37,064 nt of DNA from Candidatus Sungbacteria bacterium RIFCSPLOWO2_02_FULL_51_17 (lineage in GTDB: Bacteria; Patescibacteriota; Minisyncoccia; Sungbacterales; GWA2-42-14), in assembly GCA_001820785.1 (NCBI GenBank), contig MHQW01000015.1, positions 1 to 37,064 on the forward strand, given 5' to 3'. A program made the translations under genes and the position numbers. A model generated the notes under the pieces. That model was given only the letters and a program-made list of their open reading frames with translations. It had not been told where the DNA came from and did not search any database. This document shows positions 1-6,325 of this stretch, in pieces. Positions within the stretch are counted from its first letter, which is position 1. The number at the start of each line of letters is the position of its first letter.

Positions 1-1
1 A

Positions 2-334
2 ATAGCAGGTTCCATGGCTTTGCAGGAAGCGTCGCGGCGTGCTACGTTGATATTGCTTGAACCGATCATGAGTGTTGAGGTGGTGACCCCTGAAGGATTC
101 TTAGGAGAGGCAACAGGGGATCTTAACTCAAAACGCGGACGAATTGAGGAAATGTCCGACCGGGGGCTCGGTATCAAGACCATTAAAGCCAAAGTTCCGC
201 TTTCGGAGATGTTCGGGTACGCAACGACCATCCGCTCCATATCACAGGGACGGGCAAGTTACTCAATGGAATTCAGCCATTATGAAGAGGTTCCAGGGAA
301 TATCGCAAAGGAGATCATTGAGGGGAAGAAATAG
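2..334 (+). CDS. fusA: Elongation factor G, C-terminal end (partial)
   Basis: The reading frame is open from base 2 and ends at TAG 332-334; the 5' part lies outside the window. The 110 residues match the C-terminal domain of EF-G: the segment [17 protein letters not shown], then [13 protein letters not shown], and the closing [16 protein letters not shown] are typical of domains IV-V. EF-G is the GTPase that moves tRNA and mRNA through the ribosome after peptide bond formation. Its position before tuf and rpsJ is the usual str-operon order. The G domain cannot be seen here. Confidence 0.96.
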   Translation: MAGSMALQEASRRATLILLEPIMSVEVVTPEGFLGEATGDLNSKRGRIEEMSDRGLGIKTIKAKVPLSEMFGYATTIRSISQGRASYSMEFSHYEEVPGNIAKEIIEGKK

Positions 335-665
335 CGCTTGCCAAACCCTATTTTCTTACCAAGAGGGCGATCGCTATCCCATCTCTATTTGATAGCCGTT
401 CCGGCACACGTGACTCCCTTTTGGGTTCCAGAATAGGGCCGGGCTCGTTTTACGGCACATTTTCCAGTATCGATTTTGACAAAACTTTCACACGAGCTTC
501 GCAATGCGAATAAGAAAAATTTTAACTCAACCGCGTCAGAACACGGGACTCGTACAGAAAATTTTTCTTGCATTGCTCGTCCGCTTGTCGTTTTGTCGCC
601 AAAACCTCTGCAATGGAAAATTATGCCATAACGCTCGCTTGGAGATTAGAAAAAGAGGGCGCGGA
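335..665. other. 331-bp gap after fusA with no recognised gene
   Basis: I found no convincing gene here. A short perfect hairpin (TTCGC 498-502 with GCGAA 506-510) is followed by a mixed A/T run rather than a clean T tract, so it is a poor terminator. A TTGACA hexamer at 476-481 has no acceptable -10 box 16-18 bases downstream. An open frame begins near 504, but its first 54 codons are low-complexity and unlike protein. Confidence 0.4.
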
Positions 666-989
666 ATGGTGAATCATATGCTAGACAATTTTAAAAATCT
701 TATACGGCGGGGCGATAAGTTCATTTTTGTTGAGGACGGAAAACCGGCCTATGTTGTGATGCATTATGAGGATTATGAGCATATGCTTTCAAGTCGCCGC
801 CCCGAGGATGGAGGCCGCGGAGCAAGGCCAGGAGAGGCGCGACTGAATGCGCCCGAACGTCAGCAAACAGCTCATCAGGGGGCGTTTTCCTCTGGTCACG
901 AGCAGGATTTTAACGCGACTCTTGCTGTGGACGGCTCCCATGTTCCAGAAGATATCAGCAAGATCCGTCTGGAAGACCTGCCGCTCTAG
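666..989 (+). CDS. Phd/YefM-like antitoxin-family protein, no toxin partner
   Basis: This 107-residue protein has an N-terminal part (about residues 8-40) of Phd/YefM antitoxin type: GDKFIFVEDGKPAYVVMHYE resembles the beta-strand region that reads 'NGKPVAVL..YEEYE' in the family. Residues 45-90 are rich in Gly, Arg, Glu and Gln and look disordered, and the end is acidic and hydrophobic (IRLEDLPL). Classical members bind DNA as dimers and neutralise a toxin through their C-terminus. No toxin gene lies beside it; the neighbours are fusA and tuf. It may therefore be a DNA-binding regulator or a domesticated antitoxin (inference). ATG 666 has GAGG upstream; ATG 678 is an alternative start with GGTGA before it. 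Confidence 0.7.
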   Translation: MVNHMLDNFKNLIRRGDKFIFVEDGKPAYVVMHYEDYEHMLSSRRPEDGGRGARPGEARLNAPERQQTAHQGAFSSGHEQDFNATLAVDGSHVPEDISKIRLEDLPL

Positions 990-1025
990 CACCCAGCTGT
1001 CCACATGATTAGCGGTTTACGCCTA

Positions 1026-1054
1026 TTGACTGTTTTTTAGTGATTTGCTACTAT
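1026..1054 (+). promoter_or_regulatory. Promoter upstream of tuf
   Basis: TTGACT (1026-1031), a 17-base spacer and TACTAT (1049-1054) form a near-consensus sigma-70-type promoter. The predicted start near 1061 gives a leader of about 90 nt. Just downstream a small hairpin (TGCCC 1064-1068 with GGGCA 1074-1078) is followed by TTTTAA. It could be a weak terminator for the upstream gene or part of the tuf leader. Confidence 0.72.
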
Positions 1055-1112
1055 ATCTTTTGTTGCCCGTTTTGGGCATTTTAATAGCATAAAAGTGTAT
1101 ATTATTAACTAA

Positions 1113-1141
1113 ACTCCCTGCACTGGCTTAATGGCAGGAGT
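1113..1141 (+). promoter_or_regulatory. Hairpin masking the tuf Shine-Dalgarno
   Basis: Bases 1113-1121 (ACTCCCTGC) can pair with 1134-1141 (GCAGGAGT), giving 8 pairs with one bulged C. The GGAG at 1137-1140 is the only Shine-Dalgarno candidate for tuf (ATG 1151) and lies in the 3' arm. This could lower or regulate tuf translation; the regulatory role is inference. Confidence 0.5.
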
Positions 1142-1150
1142 AACGCAAAA

Positions 1151-2344
1151 ATGGCAGAGAAATTTGATAGGTCAAAGCCGCACGTAAATGTCGGCACCAT
1201 CGGGCACGTTGACCACGGAAAGACGACTCTTACCGCGGCCATTACGAAGGTCCTTTCGCTTAAGGGGTTCAAGGCGCGCGTAGAGAAAGTTGAGGATATT
1301 GATAATGCTCCCGAGGAGAAGGCGCGTGGTATTACAATCGCTCTTCATCACTCCGAGTACGAAACGGGAAAACGGCACTATGCTCACATTGACGCTCCGG
1401 GACACGCCGATTACATCAAGAACATGATCACGGGAGCCGCTCAAATGGACGGCGCTGTTCTTGTTGTTTCCGCCGTTGACGGTCCGATGCCGCAGACCCG
1501 CGAGCACATTCTTCTTGCGCACCAGGTGGGCGTTCCCTCGGTCATCGTCTTTATCAACAAGGTTGATATGGTTGATGACAAGGAGCTTATTGATCTGGTT
1601 GAGGCGGAAGTGCGTGAACTTTTAAAAAAGTATGAATTTCCCGGAGACACCACCCCGGTCATTCGCGGTTCGGCGTTGAAGGCCCTTGAGGCGACATCTG
1701 CCGATGACGAGTGGGCAAAGCCGATCCTTGAACTTGCGAACACTCTTGACACGTACATTCCGGATCCAGTCCGTGAAATTGAAAAACCATTCCTCATGCC
1801 GATTGAAGACGTCTTCTCCATTGAAGGACGCGGCACCGTTGTCACCGGAAGAATTGAGCGCGGAAAAGCGAAGGTGAACGATGATGTAGAAGTTGTCGGT
1901 CTTCGCGATACCCAAAAAACGATCATTACGGGCATTGAAATGTTCAACAAGTCGCTTGACGAAGGAATGGCGGGAGACAACGCGGGAATACTGTTGCGTG
2001 GCTTGAAAAAAGAGGATGTTGAACGCGGACAGGTCATCGTAAAACCGGGCTCTGTTACTCCGCATACCGAATTTGAGTCAGAGGTCTATATTTTGACGAA
2101 AGAGGAGGGTGGACGACACACGCCGTTTTTTGGCGGGTATAAACCCCAATTCTATCTTCGCACGACCGATGTGACGGGTGAGGTGACCCTTCCTGCGGGG
2201 ATTGAGATGGTTATGCCCGGAGACACCATTAAATTTATCGTGAAACTTATTTCTCCCGTTGCCCTTGAAGAGAAACAGCGGTTCGCCATTCGCGAGGGAG
2301 GAAAGACAGTTGGTGCCGGTGTTGTAACGAAGATCAATAAATAA
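1151..2344 (+). CDS. tuf: Elongation factor Tu
   Basis: Full-length EF-Tu (397 aa; family about 395), the GTPase that delivers aminoacyl-tRNA to the ribosomal A site. Visible: P-loop GHVDHGKT (18-25), switch I RGITI, switch II DAPGH, NKVD, then domains II ([16 protein letters not shown]) and III ([20 protein letters not shown]). Two deviations stand out. The DCPGH found in most bacteria is DAPGH. The segment after RGITI reads ALHHSEYET rather than the common NTAHVEYET. I believe both occur in other CPR bacteria, but cannot verify that here. The gene has its own promoter and a GGAG ribosome site 10 bases before the ATG, and rpsJ follows 29 bases later. Confidence 0.99.
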   Translation: MAEKFDRSKPHVNVGTIGHVDHGKTTLTAAITKVLSLKGFKARVEKVEDIDNAPEEKARGITIALHHSEYETGKRHYAHIDAPGHADYIKNMITGAAQMDGAVLVVSAVDGPMPQTREHILLAHQVGVPSVIVFINKVDMVDDKELIDLVEAEVRELLKKYEFPGDTTPVIRGSALKALEATSADDEWAKPILELANTLDTYIPDPVREIEKPFLMPIEDVFSIEGRGTVVTGRIERGKAKVNDDVEVVGLRDTQKTIITGIEMFNKSLDEGMAGDNAGILLRGLKKEDVERGQVIVKPGSVTPHTEFESEVYILTKEEGGRHTPFFGGYKPQFYLRTTDVTGEVTLPAGIEMVMPGDTIKFIVKLISPVALEEKQRFAIREGGKTVGAGVVTKINK

Positions 2345-2373
2345 TCAGGATAGCAAGTGTTTGCTTGAAAACT

Positions 2374-2703
2374 ATGGCAACGAAGGCCGAACAACATGTT
2401 GAGCAGCGCATCCGCATCAAAGTGCGGGCGTATGACAATAAGATTATTGACTCTTCTGTGAAGCAGATAGTTGATACCGCGCGCCGCCAAGGCGCCGAGG
2501 TTGTCGGCCCCGTGCCTCTGCCAAATCAGATAAACAAATACACCGTCAACCGATCTTCGTTTGTCCATAAAGATGCCAGAGAGCAGTACGAGATGCGGAT
2601 CCACAAGCGCTTGATAGACATCGTAAATCCAACACCGAAAACGATTGACGCGCTTATGAACCTGAATTTGCCTGCTGGCGTGGATATTGAGATAAAGATG
2701 TGA
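2374..2703 (+). CDS. rpsJ: 30S ribosomal protein S10
   Basis: S10 of 109 aa, a 30S head protein that also joins NusG/NusB antitermination complexes. The family signature is clear: [21 protein letters not shown] and [25 protein letters not shown]. The ATG at 2374 matches other S10 starts; a TTG at 2365 would add three residues. AGGA at 2347-2350 lies 23 bases before the ATG, but a small hairpin between them (AGCAA 2352-2356 with TTGCT 2361-2365) would shorten the effective distance to about 9 nt. Unlike the usual order, rplC does not follow directly: two unknown ORFs intervene. Confidence 0.98.
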   Translation: MATKAEQHVEQRIRIKVRAYDNKIIDSSVKQIVDTARRQGAEVVGPVPLPNQINKYTVNRSSFVHKDAREQYEMRIHKRLIDIVNPTPKTIDALMNLNLPAGVDIEIKM

Positions 2704-2704
2704 A

Positions 2705-2869
2705 GTTTTGTCTATAATTTTTGAGTTGAAAAATCAAAAATTATAGTTGCAAAACGAAATCCCTCTCCAGTTTTACTGAGGAATTTGTAAGAGCGATTGT
2801 TGAGCTATACAGCTCTATATCACTGACAATTTGTTCGTAAAACTGGGGAAGGATAACACCATAAAAAAT
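2705..2869 (+). promoter_or_regulatory. Structured leader (short type) before the 87-aa ORF
   Basis: Two helices fill the gap between rpsJ and the next ORF. Domain 1: GTTTTGT (2705-2711) pairs with GCAAAAC (2749-2755), then after a TT bulge (2747-2748) an 11-bp perfect stem forms from 2712-2722 with 2736-2746. Domain 2: 2759-2776 pairs with 2837-2854, 18 positions with one mismatch and one G-U, enclosing a 60-nt core. The 3' arm contains GGGGAAGGA (2845-2853), the only Shine-Dalgarno candidate for ATG 2870. The bulged first hairpin matches the elements before rplC, rplB, rplV and rplF, but the final start-codon hairpin is absent. Confidence 0.6.
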
Positions 2870-3133
2870 ATGGGAATGGAAGGACCAAGTAAACAGGAGG
2901 ATTCGCTGGGGCGCTTAAAGGAGTGGCAACTTTTTGAGCAAAAAGTTCATTTGGTAGATGGTAAGCAGCGCACCGTCGGGTTCAATGCGCCTGGTGGCAA
3001 ATGGTATAATCTTGAAGAAGGCGAAGAGTTAGTTTTTAATATGACCCCAGATGGGAAAGATAGAAAAGCATTTATTAGAAAAGGTGGGACGGAAACCCCC
3101 TTTGAACAGTGGAAGGAAAAAAGTAGCAGGTAA
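2870..3133 (+). CDS. Hypothetical protein, 87 aa
   Basis: I do not recognise this protein. It is small, charged and soluble, with no signal or membrane segment. The middle (FEQKVHLVDGKQRTVGF, then a Gly/Trp turn GGKWYNLEEGEELVF) suggests a compact beta-strand domain. A TTG at 2831 would extend the frame upstream but would lie inside the leader helix, so ATG 2870 is chosen; ATG 2876 is possible. Its start (MGMEGPSKQ) resembles that of the next ORF (MGIEKAPEKK). It sits inside a ribosomal operon between rpsJ and rplC, which is unusual. Codon pattern gives confidence that it is coding, not what it does. Confidence 0.65.
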   Translation: MGMEGPSKQEDSLGRLKEWQLFEQKVHLVDGKQRTVGFNAPGGKWYNLEEGEELVFNMTPDGKDRKAFIRKGGTETPFEQWKEKSSR

Positions 3134-3279
3134 TTTCAATTAGCCATTGAATGATTCTTCGTGAGAGGTGTCTCGCGGAGAAGATTGAGTGGCCAAAACC
3201 TACTCACCCCTGTTGTCACTCTTTTGGCAAGCTCAAAAACATTTGTCGGTAACACTAAGTAGGTGTAACTATTAAACAT
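3134..3279 (+). promoter_or_regulatory. Structured leader (short type) before the 262-aa ORF
   Basis: A 5' hairpin runs from GCCAT (3143-3147) to GTGGC (near 3189-3193), with an inner stem GTGAGA/TCTCGC (3161-3176, one G-U). A second helix pairs TGTTGTC (3211-3217) with GGTAACA, and outside it CCTACT with AGTAGG, on both sides of a short core. The GTTG..GTAAC helix next to the core resembles domain 2 of the other leaders. Bases 3138-3219 recur at 4135-4216. No Shine-Dalgarno is visible close to ATG 3280. Confidence 0.5.
3138..3219 (+). repeat. 82-nt direct repeat, copy 1
   Basis: Bases 3138-3219 match 4135-4216 at 80 of 82 positions, with no gaps. The copies flank the 262-aa ORF, so the repeat period is 997 bp. 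The repeated piece is the 5' hairpin plus the first arm of domain 2; the sequence after it diverges completely. Confidence 0.93.
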
Positions 3280-4068
3280 ATGGGAATAGAAAAAGCGCCG
3301 GAGAAAAAAGCAGAAGCGTCCCCATCATTTGAAGAATTTAAAAGGGTTTTTGGTGAATACGCCGAATTACGATGGCAGGCGCATGCGGCTGGTCTTGTCA
3401 CACGAAAAATGATTGCAAATTATGGGTACGCTGACCAGCGGACAGAGTACGCTGGTTCACCAGAGATATGGAAAGACATTCCCGCGATGGCTGATCTCGT
3501 TGCCGAAGAGGTTGACCTTATGGCAAGCGGCGTATCCGAGTCGGAAATGAAGAAGTATTCTACGCTGTATAAACGGGCCTATGAGCGGGCAAAAGATCTT
3601 CAGAGGCGGGGGTATCAGCTTGCGGAGAGCAATCCTTGGGTGTTTCGGGCTGAATATATTGCAGAGCGCCAAGGGAAAGATATCAGATTTTTTAAACAAG
3701 TGTTTGGCGAGGATGACCTCCGCGGTTTCTATGAGGGGGCGATGAAGTGGTGGAAGGATGATACTTTATTGCGCGAAGCAAGAGAGCTTGAGAGTTCTAG
3801 AGAATTTAGAGAGGTGGTGTTGCTCGCAGATATCGCGAAGAGCATGATGGCTCATAAGGCGAGATGGGAGCATGATCAGGAGGACCTCAAGCGAGAAGGA
3901 TTTACTACTCCAGAGGAAAAGTTTGCCGATGCGCTGAAAAAATTAGAGAAGATAAAGGGGGCGGTCGGGGAGAAGAAATATAAAGAGCTTGCAAAGTATC
4001 TCACAGTTGGCTCCTTTCGCAATGTTCATCATGCTGATCTGTTCGGGGCGGATGAAAACGATGAATAG
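3280..4068 (+). CDS. Hypothetical helical protein, 262 aa
   Basis: No family is recognised. The protein is soluble and very rich in charged residues, and nearly all of it looks alpha-helical: FEEFKRVFGEYAELRWQAH near the start, KYSTLYKRAYERAKDLQRR in the middle, and KFADALKKLEKIKGAVGEKK near the end. There is no signal peptide, membrane segment or cysteine cluster. The start at ATG 3280 follows a structured leader, and the N-terminus (MGIEKAPEKK) echoes that of the ORF before it. With that ORF it interrupts the conserved rpsJ-rplC junction. A ribosome-associated role would fit the location, but nothing in the sequence proves it. Confidence 0.75.
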   Translation: MGIEKAPEKKAEASPSFEEFKRVFGEYAELRWQAHAAGLVTRKMIANYGYADQRTEYAGSPEIWKDIPAMADLVAEEVDLMASGVSESEMKKYSTLYKRAYERAKDLQRRGYQLAESNPWVFRAEYIAERQGKDIRFFKQVFGEDDLRGFYEGAMKWWKDDTLLREARELESSREFREVVLLADIAKSMMAHKARWEHDQEDLKREGFTTPEEKFADALKKLEKIKGAVGEKKYKELAKYLTVGSFRNVHHADLFGADENDE

Positions 4069-4134
4069 GGCGATGCGTTTGTTTCGGGCAATACAAATAT
4101 AGTTGAGATATCGGGAACGTTGAGAAACCGCCAA

Positions 4135-4216
4135 AATTAGCCATTGAATGATTCTTCGTGAGAGTTGTCTCGCGGGGAAGATTGAGTGGCCAAAACCTAC
4201 TCACCCCTGTTGTCAC
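4135..4216 (+). repeat. 82-nt direct repeat, copy 2
   Basis: Second copy of the 3138-3219 sequence (two substitutions). Downstream it has a different arrangement: a CCTTTCC/GGAAAGG hairpin around 4216-4235, then GGGGAT able to pair with CACCCCT. It no longer precedes a full gene, only the 12-codon ORF at 4304, so it may be the leader of a lost gene (inference). The bases between the 262-aa ORF and this repeat (4069-4134) show nothing recognisable. Confidence 0.93.
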
Positions 4217-4303
4217 CTTTCCGAGGGCGGAAAGGATGGGGATACTAGTTGCAGTATTAAATTGAATAATGTTCACCTTATATACGTGATATAAGAGGAA
4301 TAT

Positions 4304-4342
4304 ATGGGTCCGCAGAATGTAACTGGGGAACCAGTTTTTTAA
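4304..4342 (+). CDS. 12-codon mini-ORF overlapping a terminator-like hairpin
   Basis: ATG 4304 is preceded by GAGGA (4295-4299) at 4-nt spacing, one of the better ribosome sites in this operon. The frame encodes MGPQNVTGEPVF and stops at TAA 4340-4342. Its last codons run through the hairpin at 4321-4336. It could be a leader peptide whose translation prevents the hairpin from forming, or the remnant of a third 'MG...' ORF like the two before it. Both are inference. Confidence 0.35.
   Translation: MGPQNVTGEPVF
4321..4340 (+). terminator. Short terminator-like hairpin before the rplC leader
   Basis: AACTGG (4321-4326), a GGAA tetraloop and CCAGTT (4331-4336) are followed by six T residues (4335-4340). 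The stem is only 6 bp, so it is a weak intrinsic terminator. It would separate the two unknown ORFs from rplC, or act as an attenuator with the mini-ORF that runs through it. Confidence 0.5.
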
Positions 4343-4581
4343 TTTTTGCCTGCGAGCGTGAGCGAGCAGCTGCAGAAATTTACCCTCGTGAGGGTTACCT
4401 TAAGAAAGGTATGGCATTGTGAGACCGAGCAGAAGCAAAAACAAATCCACCGAAGCTGTAGCGAAGGCGGATGATTGCTAATCGGAAGGAAGATATTTAC
4501 ATTATGGTGTGTCCGCCCTTGCTAAAGCTTCGGCAGGATGCTCATAATTGTAAGCTACATTTCAGAGAAATTTAGACAATT
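4341..4581 (+). promoter_or_regulatory. Structured intercistronic RNA element before rplC (full type)
   Basis: Domain 1: AATTTTTGC (4341-4349) pairs with GCAGAAATT (4372-4380). After a CT bulge (4370-4371), CTGC (4350-4353) pairs with GCAG (4366-4369), topped by tandem G-A mismatches and a GTGA tetraloop. Then come TTACC (4395-4399) and ATGGCATTGT (4411-4420), the latter shared with the rplV element. The core carries an imperfect palindrome (4450-4533). TGCTCA (4539-4544) follows, then a last hairpin AATTGT (4546-4551) with ACAATT (4576-4581) that ends exactly at the rplC ATG. No Shine-Dalgarno is present. Confidence 0.68.
4450..4533. repeat. Imperfect palindrome, 22-nt arms, inside the rplC leader
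   Basis: Bases 4450-4471 and 4512-4533 are inverted copies matching at 19 of 22 positions, with arms of the type TCCGCC-TTGC-TAAAGC-TTCGG. I associate such GC-rich palindromes with Parcubacteria intergenic DNA, from memory. It lies within the core of the leader and looks like an insertion into it. Confidence 0.75.
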
Positions 4582-5196
4582 ATGGCAAAATTCATCCTTG
4601 GAGAAAAACTCGGCATGTCACAGGTATTTGACAAAGAAGGGAACGTAACGCCCGTTACGGTAGTTCATGCTGTTCCGAACATTGTTTTGCAGGCGCGGAC
4701 AAAAGAGAAGGACGGATACGCCGCGGTACAGGTCGGCATGGGAGAGCGAAAGCCGAAAAATATCGCAAAACAGCAGAAGGGGCATTTCGGCGAGTTGGGA
4801 AATTTCCGATGGGTGAGGGAATTTAGAACTGACGACGTAAAAAGTCGCGGAGACAAAGTTGATGTATCGGTGTTTTCGGAGGGTGATGTCATCAGGGTTT
4901 CGGGGATTACCAAAGCGAAAGGATTTCAGGGTGTCATGAAGCGGCACGGTTTTCACGGTAAAGACGCAAGTCACGGAACAAAGCATGCGCACCGCGAGCC
5001 CGGTTCTATCGGTGGAGGCGGGGGACGCGCGGGTGGTCGTGTGGTGAAAGGGAAGAAAATGGCCGGACGCATGGGGGGCGAGCGGCAAACCGTCAAAAAT
5101 TTGAAGGTGGTGAAGGTTGATGCCGAAAACAATCTTATCGCCGTGTTGGGGGCGATCCCGGGACGACGGGGAGCGCTCATTGAAATTCGCGGATAG
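4582..5196 (+). CDS. rplC: 50S ribosomal protein L3
   Basis: L3 (204 aa), an early-assembly 50S protein whose loop reaches towards the peptidyl transferase centre. The family core is obvious: KGFQGVMKRHGFHGKDASHG, then HREPGSIGGGGGRAGGRV and KMAGRMGGERQTVKNL. The start MAKFILGEKLGMSQVF is canonical, and its ATG touches the last hairpin of the upstream element. The Gln within KGFQG is the position methylated by PrmB in other bacteria. Usually rplD follows within a few bases; here 485 bp with an antisense gene separate them. Confidence 0.98.
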   Translation: MAKFILGEKLGMSQVFDKEGNVTPVTVVHAVPNIVLQARTKEKDGYAAVQVGMGERKPKNIAKQQKGHFGELGNFRWVREFRTDDVKSRGDKVDVSVFSEGDVIRVSGITKAKGFQGVMKRHGFHGKDASHGTKHAHREPGSIGGGGGRAGGRVVKGKKMAGRMGGERQTVKNLKVVKVDAENNLIAVLGAIPGRRGALIEIRG

Positions 5197-5208
5197 TAGC
5201 CGGTAGTG

Positions 5209-5296
5209 GTGCGTGAGTGCACGCACGAACACGACACCCTACAGGGGGCACGTTCATGTTCGGGCGTGTGCGCATTCGCTAAAGCGAAGTAAGCAC
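5209..5296. other. Hairpin-rich spacer after rplC
   Basis: Several inverted repeats occur in this spacer: GTGCGTG/CACGCAC near 5209-5226, and TTCGCT/AGCGAA (about 5276-5289) inside a GTGC/GCAC stem. They lack the CT-bulged hairpin and the TGCTCA sequence, so I cannot call this an intact member of the leader family. It may be a degraded copy or the 3' end of the rplC message. Confidence 0.3.
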
Positions 5297-5320
5297 AAAA
5301 AAACTCCGCATGGTGCGGAG
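5297..5320 (-). terminator. Intrinsic terminator of the antisense lipoprotein gene
   Basis: On the minus strand CTCCGCA (5320-5314) and TGCGGAG (5310-5304) form a 7-bp stem with a 3-base loop, followed by seven T residues (5303-5297). This is a clear rho-independent terminator for the minus-strand gene that ends at 5329. Confidence 0.85.
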
Positions 5321-5328
5321 CGGCGAGA

Positions 5329-5598
5329 TCACTTATCAAGTGTTTTGAATCTGATCTCGGAAACGCTTGAAATGGGAATGGTCATCTTATTGTGGTCATC
5401 AACACTTTTTGGCCCCACATAGCAGACGAGAGTCACATTATCAATCTGAAAGCCCTCGGGGCAGGCAATGATGTTCCCGTCAAGAAGTTTTACATCAAGA
5501 GGGCGCTGCTGAATCTCCGGATGGCATCCGCCGAGAAAGGCGACCACTGCGAGAGCGCCCATAAAAGGGAGCAAAAACCTACCGATTTTTGACCGCAT
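5329..5598 (-). CDS. Small predicted lipoprotein, antisense within the S10 operon
   Basis: The 89-residue protein starts with a basic stretch (MRSKIGR), a hydrophobic segment and a lipobox-like LGGC with the lipid-attachment Cys at residue 25, so it should be exported and membrane-anchored. The mature part has two further Cys (ACPEGFQIDNVTLVC), perhaps a disulfide. No family is recognised. The gene has its own promoter (TTGACA-N16-TAATAT) and terminator, and lies antisense between rplC and rplD, which are normally adjacent. Its transcript runs against the operon. The complete transcription unit and signal peptide argue that it is real rather than a chance frame. Confidence 0.8.
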   Translation of the reverse strand: MRSKIGRFLLPFMGALAVVAFLGGCHPEIQQRPLDVKLLDGNIIACPEGFQIDNVTLVCYVGPKSVDDHNKMTIPISSVSEIRFKTLDK

Positions 5599-5630
5599 GA
5601 CGTTTGTATGAGTACATGGGAACTAGCATC

Positions 5631-5658
5631 ATATTACATAAATAAAAAAATTTGTCAA
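5631..5658 (-). promoter_or_regulatory. Promoter of the antisense lipoprotein gene
   Basis: On the minus strand TTGACA (5658-5653), a 16-base spacer and TAATAT (5636-5631) make a strong promoter about 33 bases upstream of the ATG at 5598. It fires away from rplD, whose start (5682) is only 24 bases from the -35 box. A direct repeat AACTAGCAT (5621-5629 and 5664-5672) brackets it and could be an operator (inference). Confidence 0.78.
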
Positions 5659-5681
5659 GTATTAACTAGCATACCGTTAGC

Positions 5682-6317
5682 ATGAAGATCACCGTATACA
5701 ATACTCTTGGAAAAGAAGCCGGAACTGCCGATCTGCCGGATGGTATTTTTGCCTTGCCCTGGAACGCCGATCTTGTCTGGCAGATAGCTACATCACAGGA
5801 GGCGAACATGCGCGGCACATACGCAAAAACGAAGGATCGCGCCGAAGTGCGGGGTGGCGGCAAAAAGCCATGGCGGCAAAAGGGAACCGGAAGGGCGCGC
5901 CACGGCTCCATCCGTTCTCCGTTGTGGAAGGGCGGCGGCAGTACGCACGGTCCGCTTACGGTAAAAAGCTATAAAAAAAAGATCAATAAAAAAATGGCCC
6001 GAAAAGCGCTTTACACGGTATTGTCGGCAAAGGCCCGCGACAACGAACTTGTTGTGCTTGATTTGCTGAAGATGGATATTCCGAAGACCAAAAAAGCCGC
6101 AGAAATATTTTCCGGACTCGCCACGCACTTCAAAGATATCACGGCGTCAAAAAGCAGAGCGTTGGTGCTCCTGCCGCACATGGATGTCAACGCGAAAAGA
6201 GCCGTTCGGAACTTGCCATATGCCGCGGTGGACGAGGCGAGAAATCTTACCGCGTGGCAGGCATTACAGCATAAATATCTTGTGCTTCCAAAAGAAGCGA
6301 TAGCATCATTTACATAA
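5682..6317 (+). CDS. rplD: 50S ribosomal protein L4
   Basis: L4 (211 aa), an early-assembly protein lining the exit tunnel; in Escherichia coli it also represses its own operon. The diagnostic loop is present: GGGKKPWRQKGTGRARHGS followed by SPLWKGGGSTHGP, then KKINKKMARKAL. The start MKITVYNTLGKEAG is typical. No Shine-Dalgarno precedes the ATG. A divergent promoter for the lipoprotein gene sits immediately upstream, and I see no convincing plus-strand promoter here, so transcription probably reads through from rplC. rplW follows after 8 bases. Confidence 0.98.
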   Translation: MKITVYNTLGKEAGTADLPDGIFALPWNADLVWQIATSQEANMRGTYAKTKDRAEVRGGGKKPWRQKGTGRARHGSIRSPLWKGGGSTHGPLTVKSYKKKINKKMARKALYTVLSAKARDNELVVLDLLKMDIPKTKKAAEIFSGLATHFKDITASKSRALVLLPHMDVNAKRAVRNLPYAAVDEARNLTAWQALQHKYLVLPKEAIASFT

Positions 6318-6325
6318 TGTGAACC

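Noticed and set aside
476-504. Promoter with TTGACA at 476-481
   Set aside because: Bases 16-18 positions downstream (TCGCAA region) do not resemble a -10 box.
3138-4216. Transposon or CRISPR explanation for the 82-nt repeats
   Set aside because: There are only two direct copies, with no inverted ends, transposase or short regular spacers; the copies coincide with leader structures.
4262-4293. Promoter before the rplC leader (TTGAAT with TATATA or GATATA)
   Set aside because: No -35/-10 pair has a spacing of 16-18 bases.
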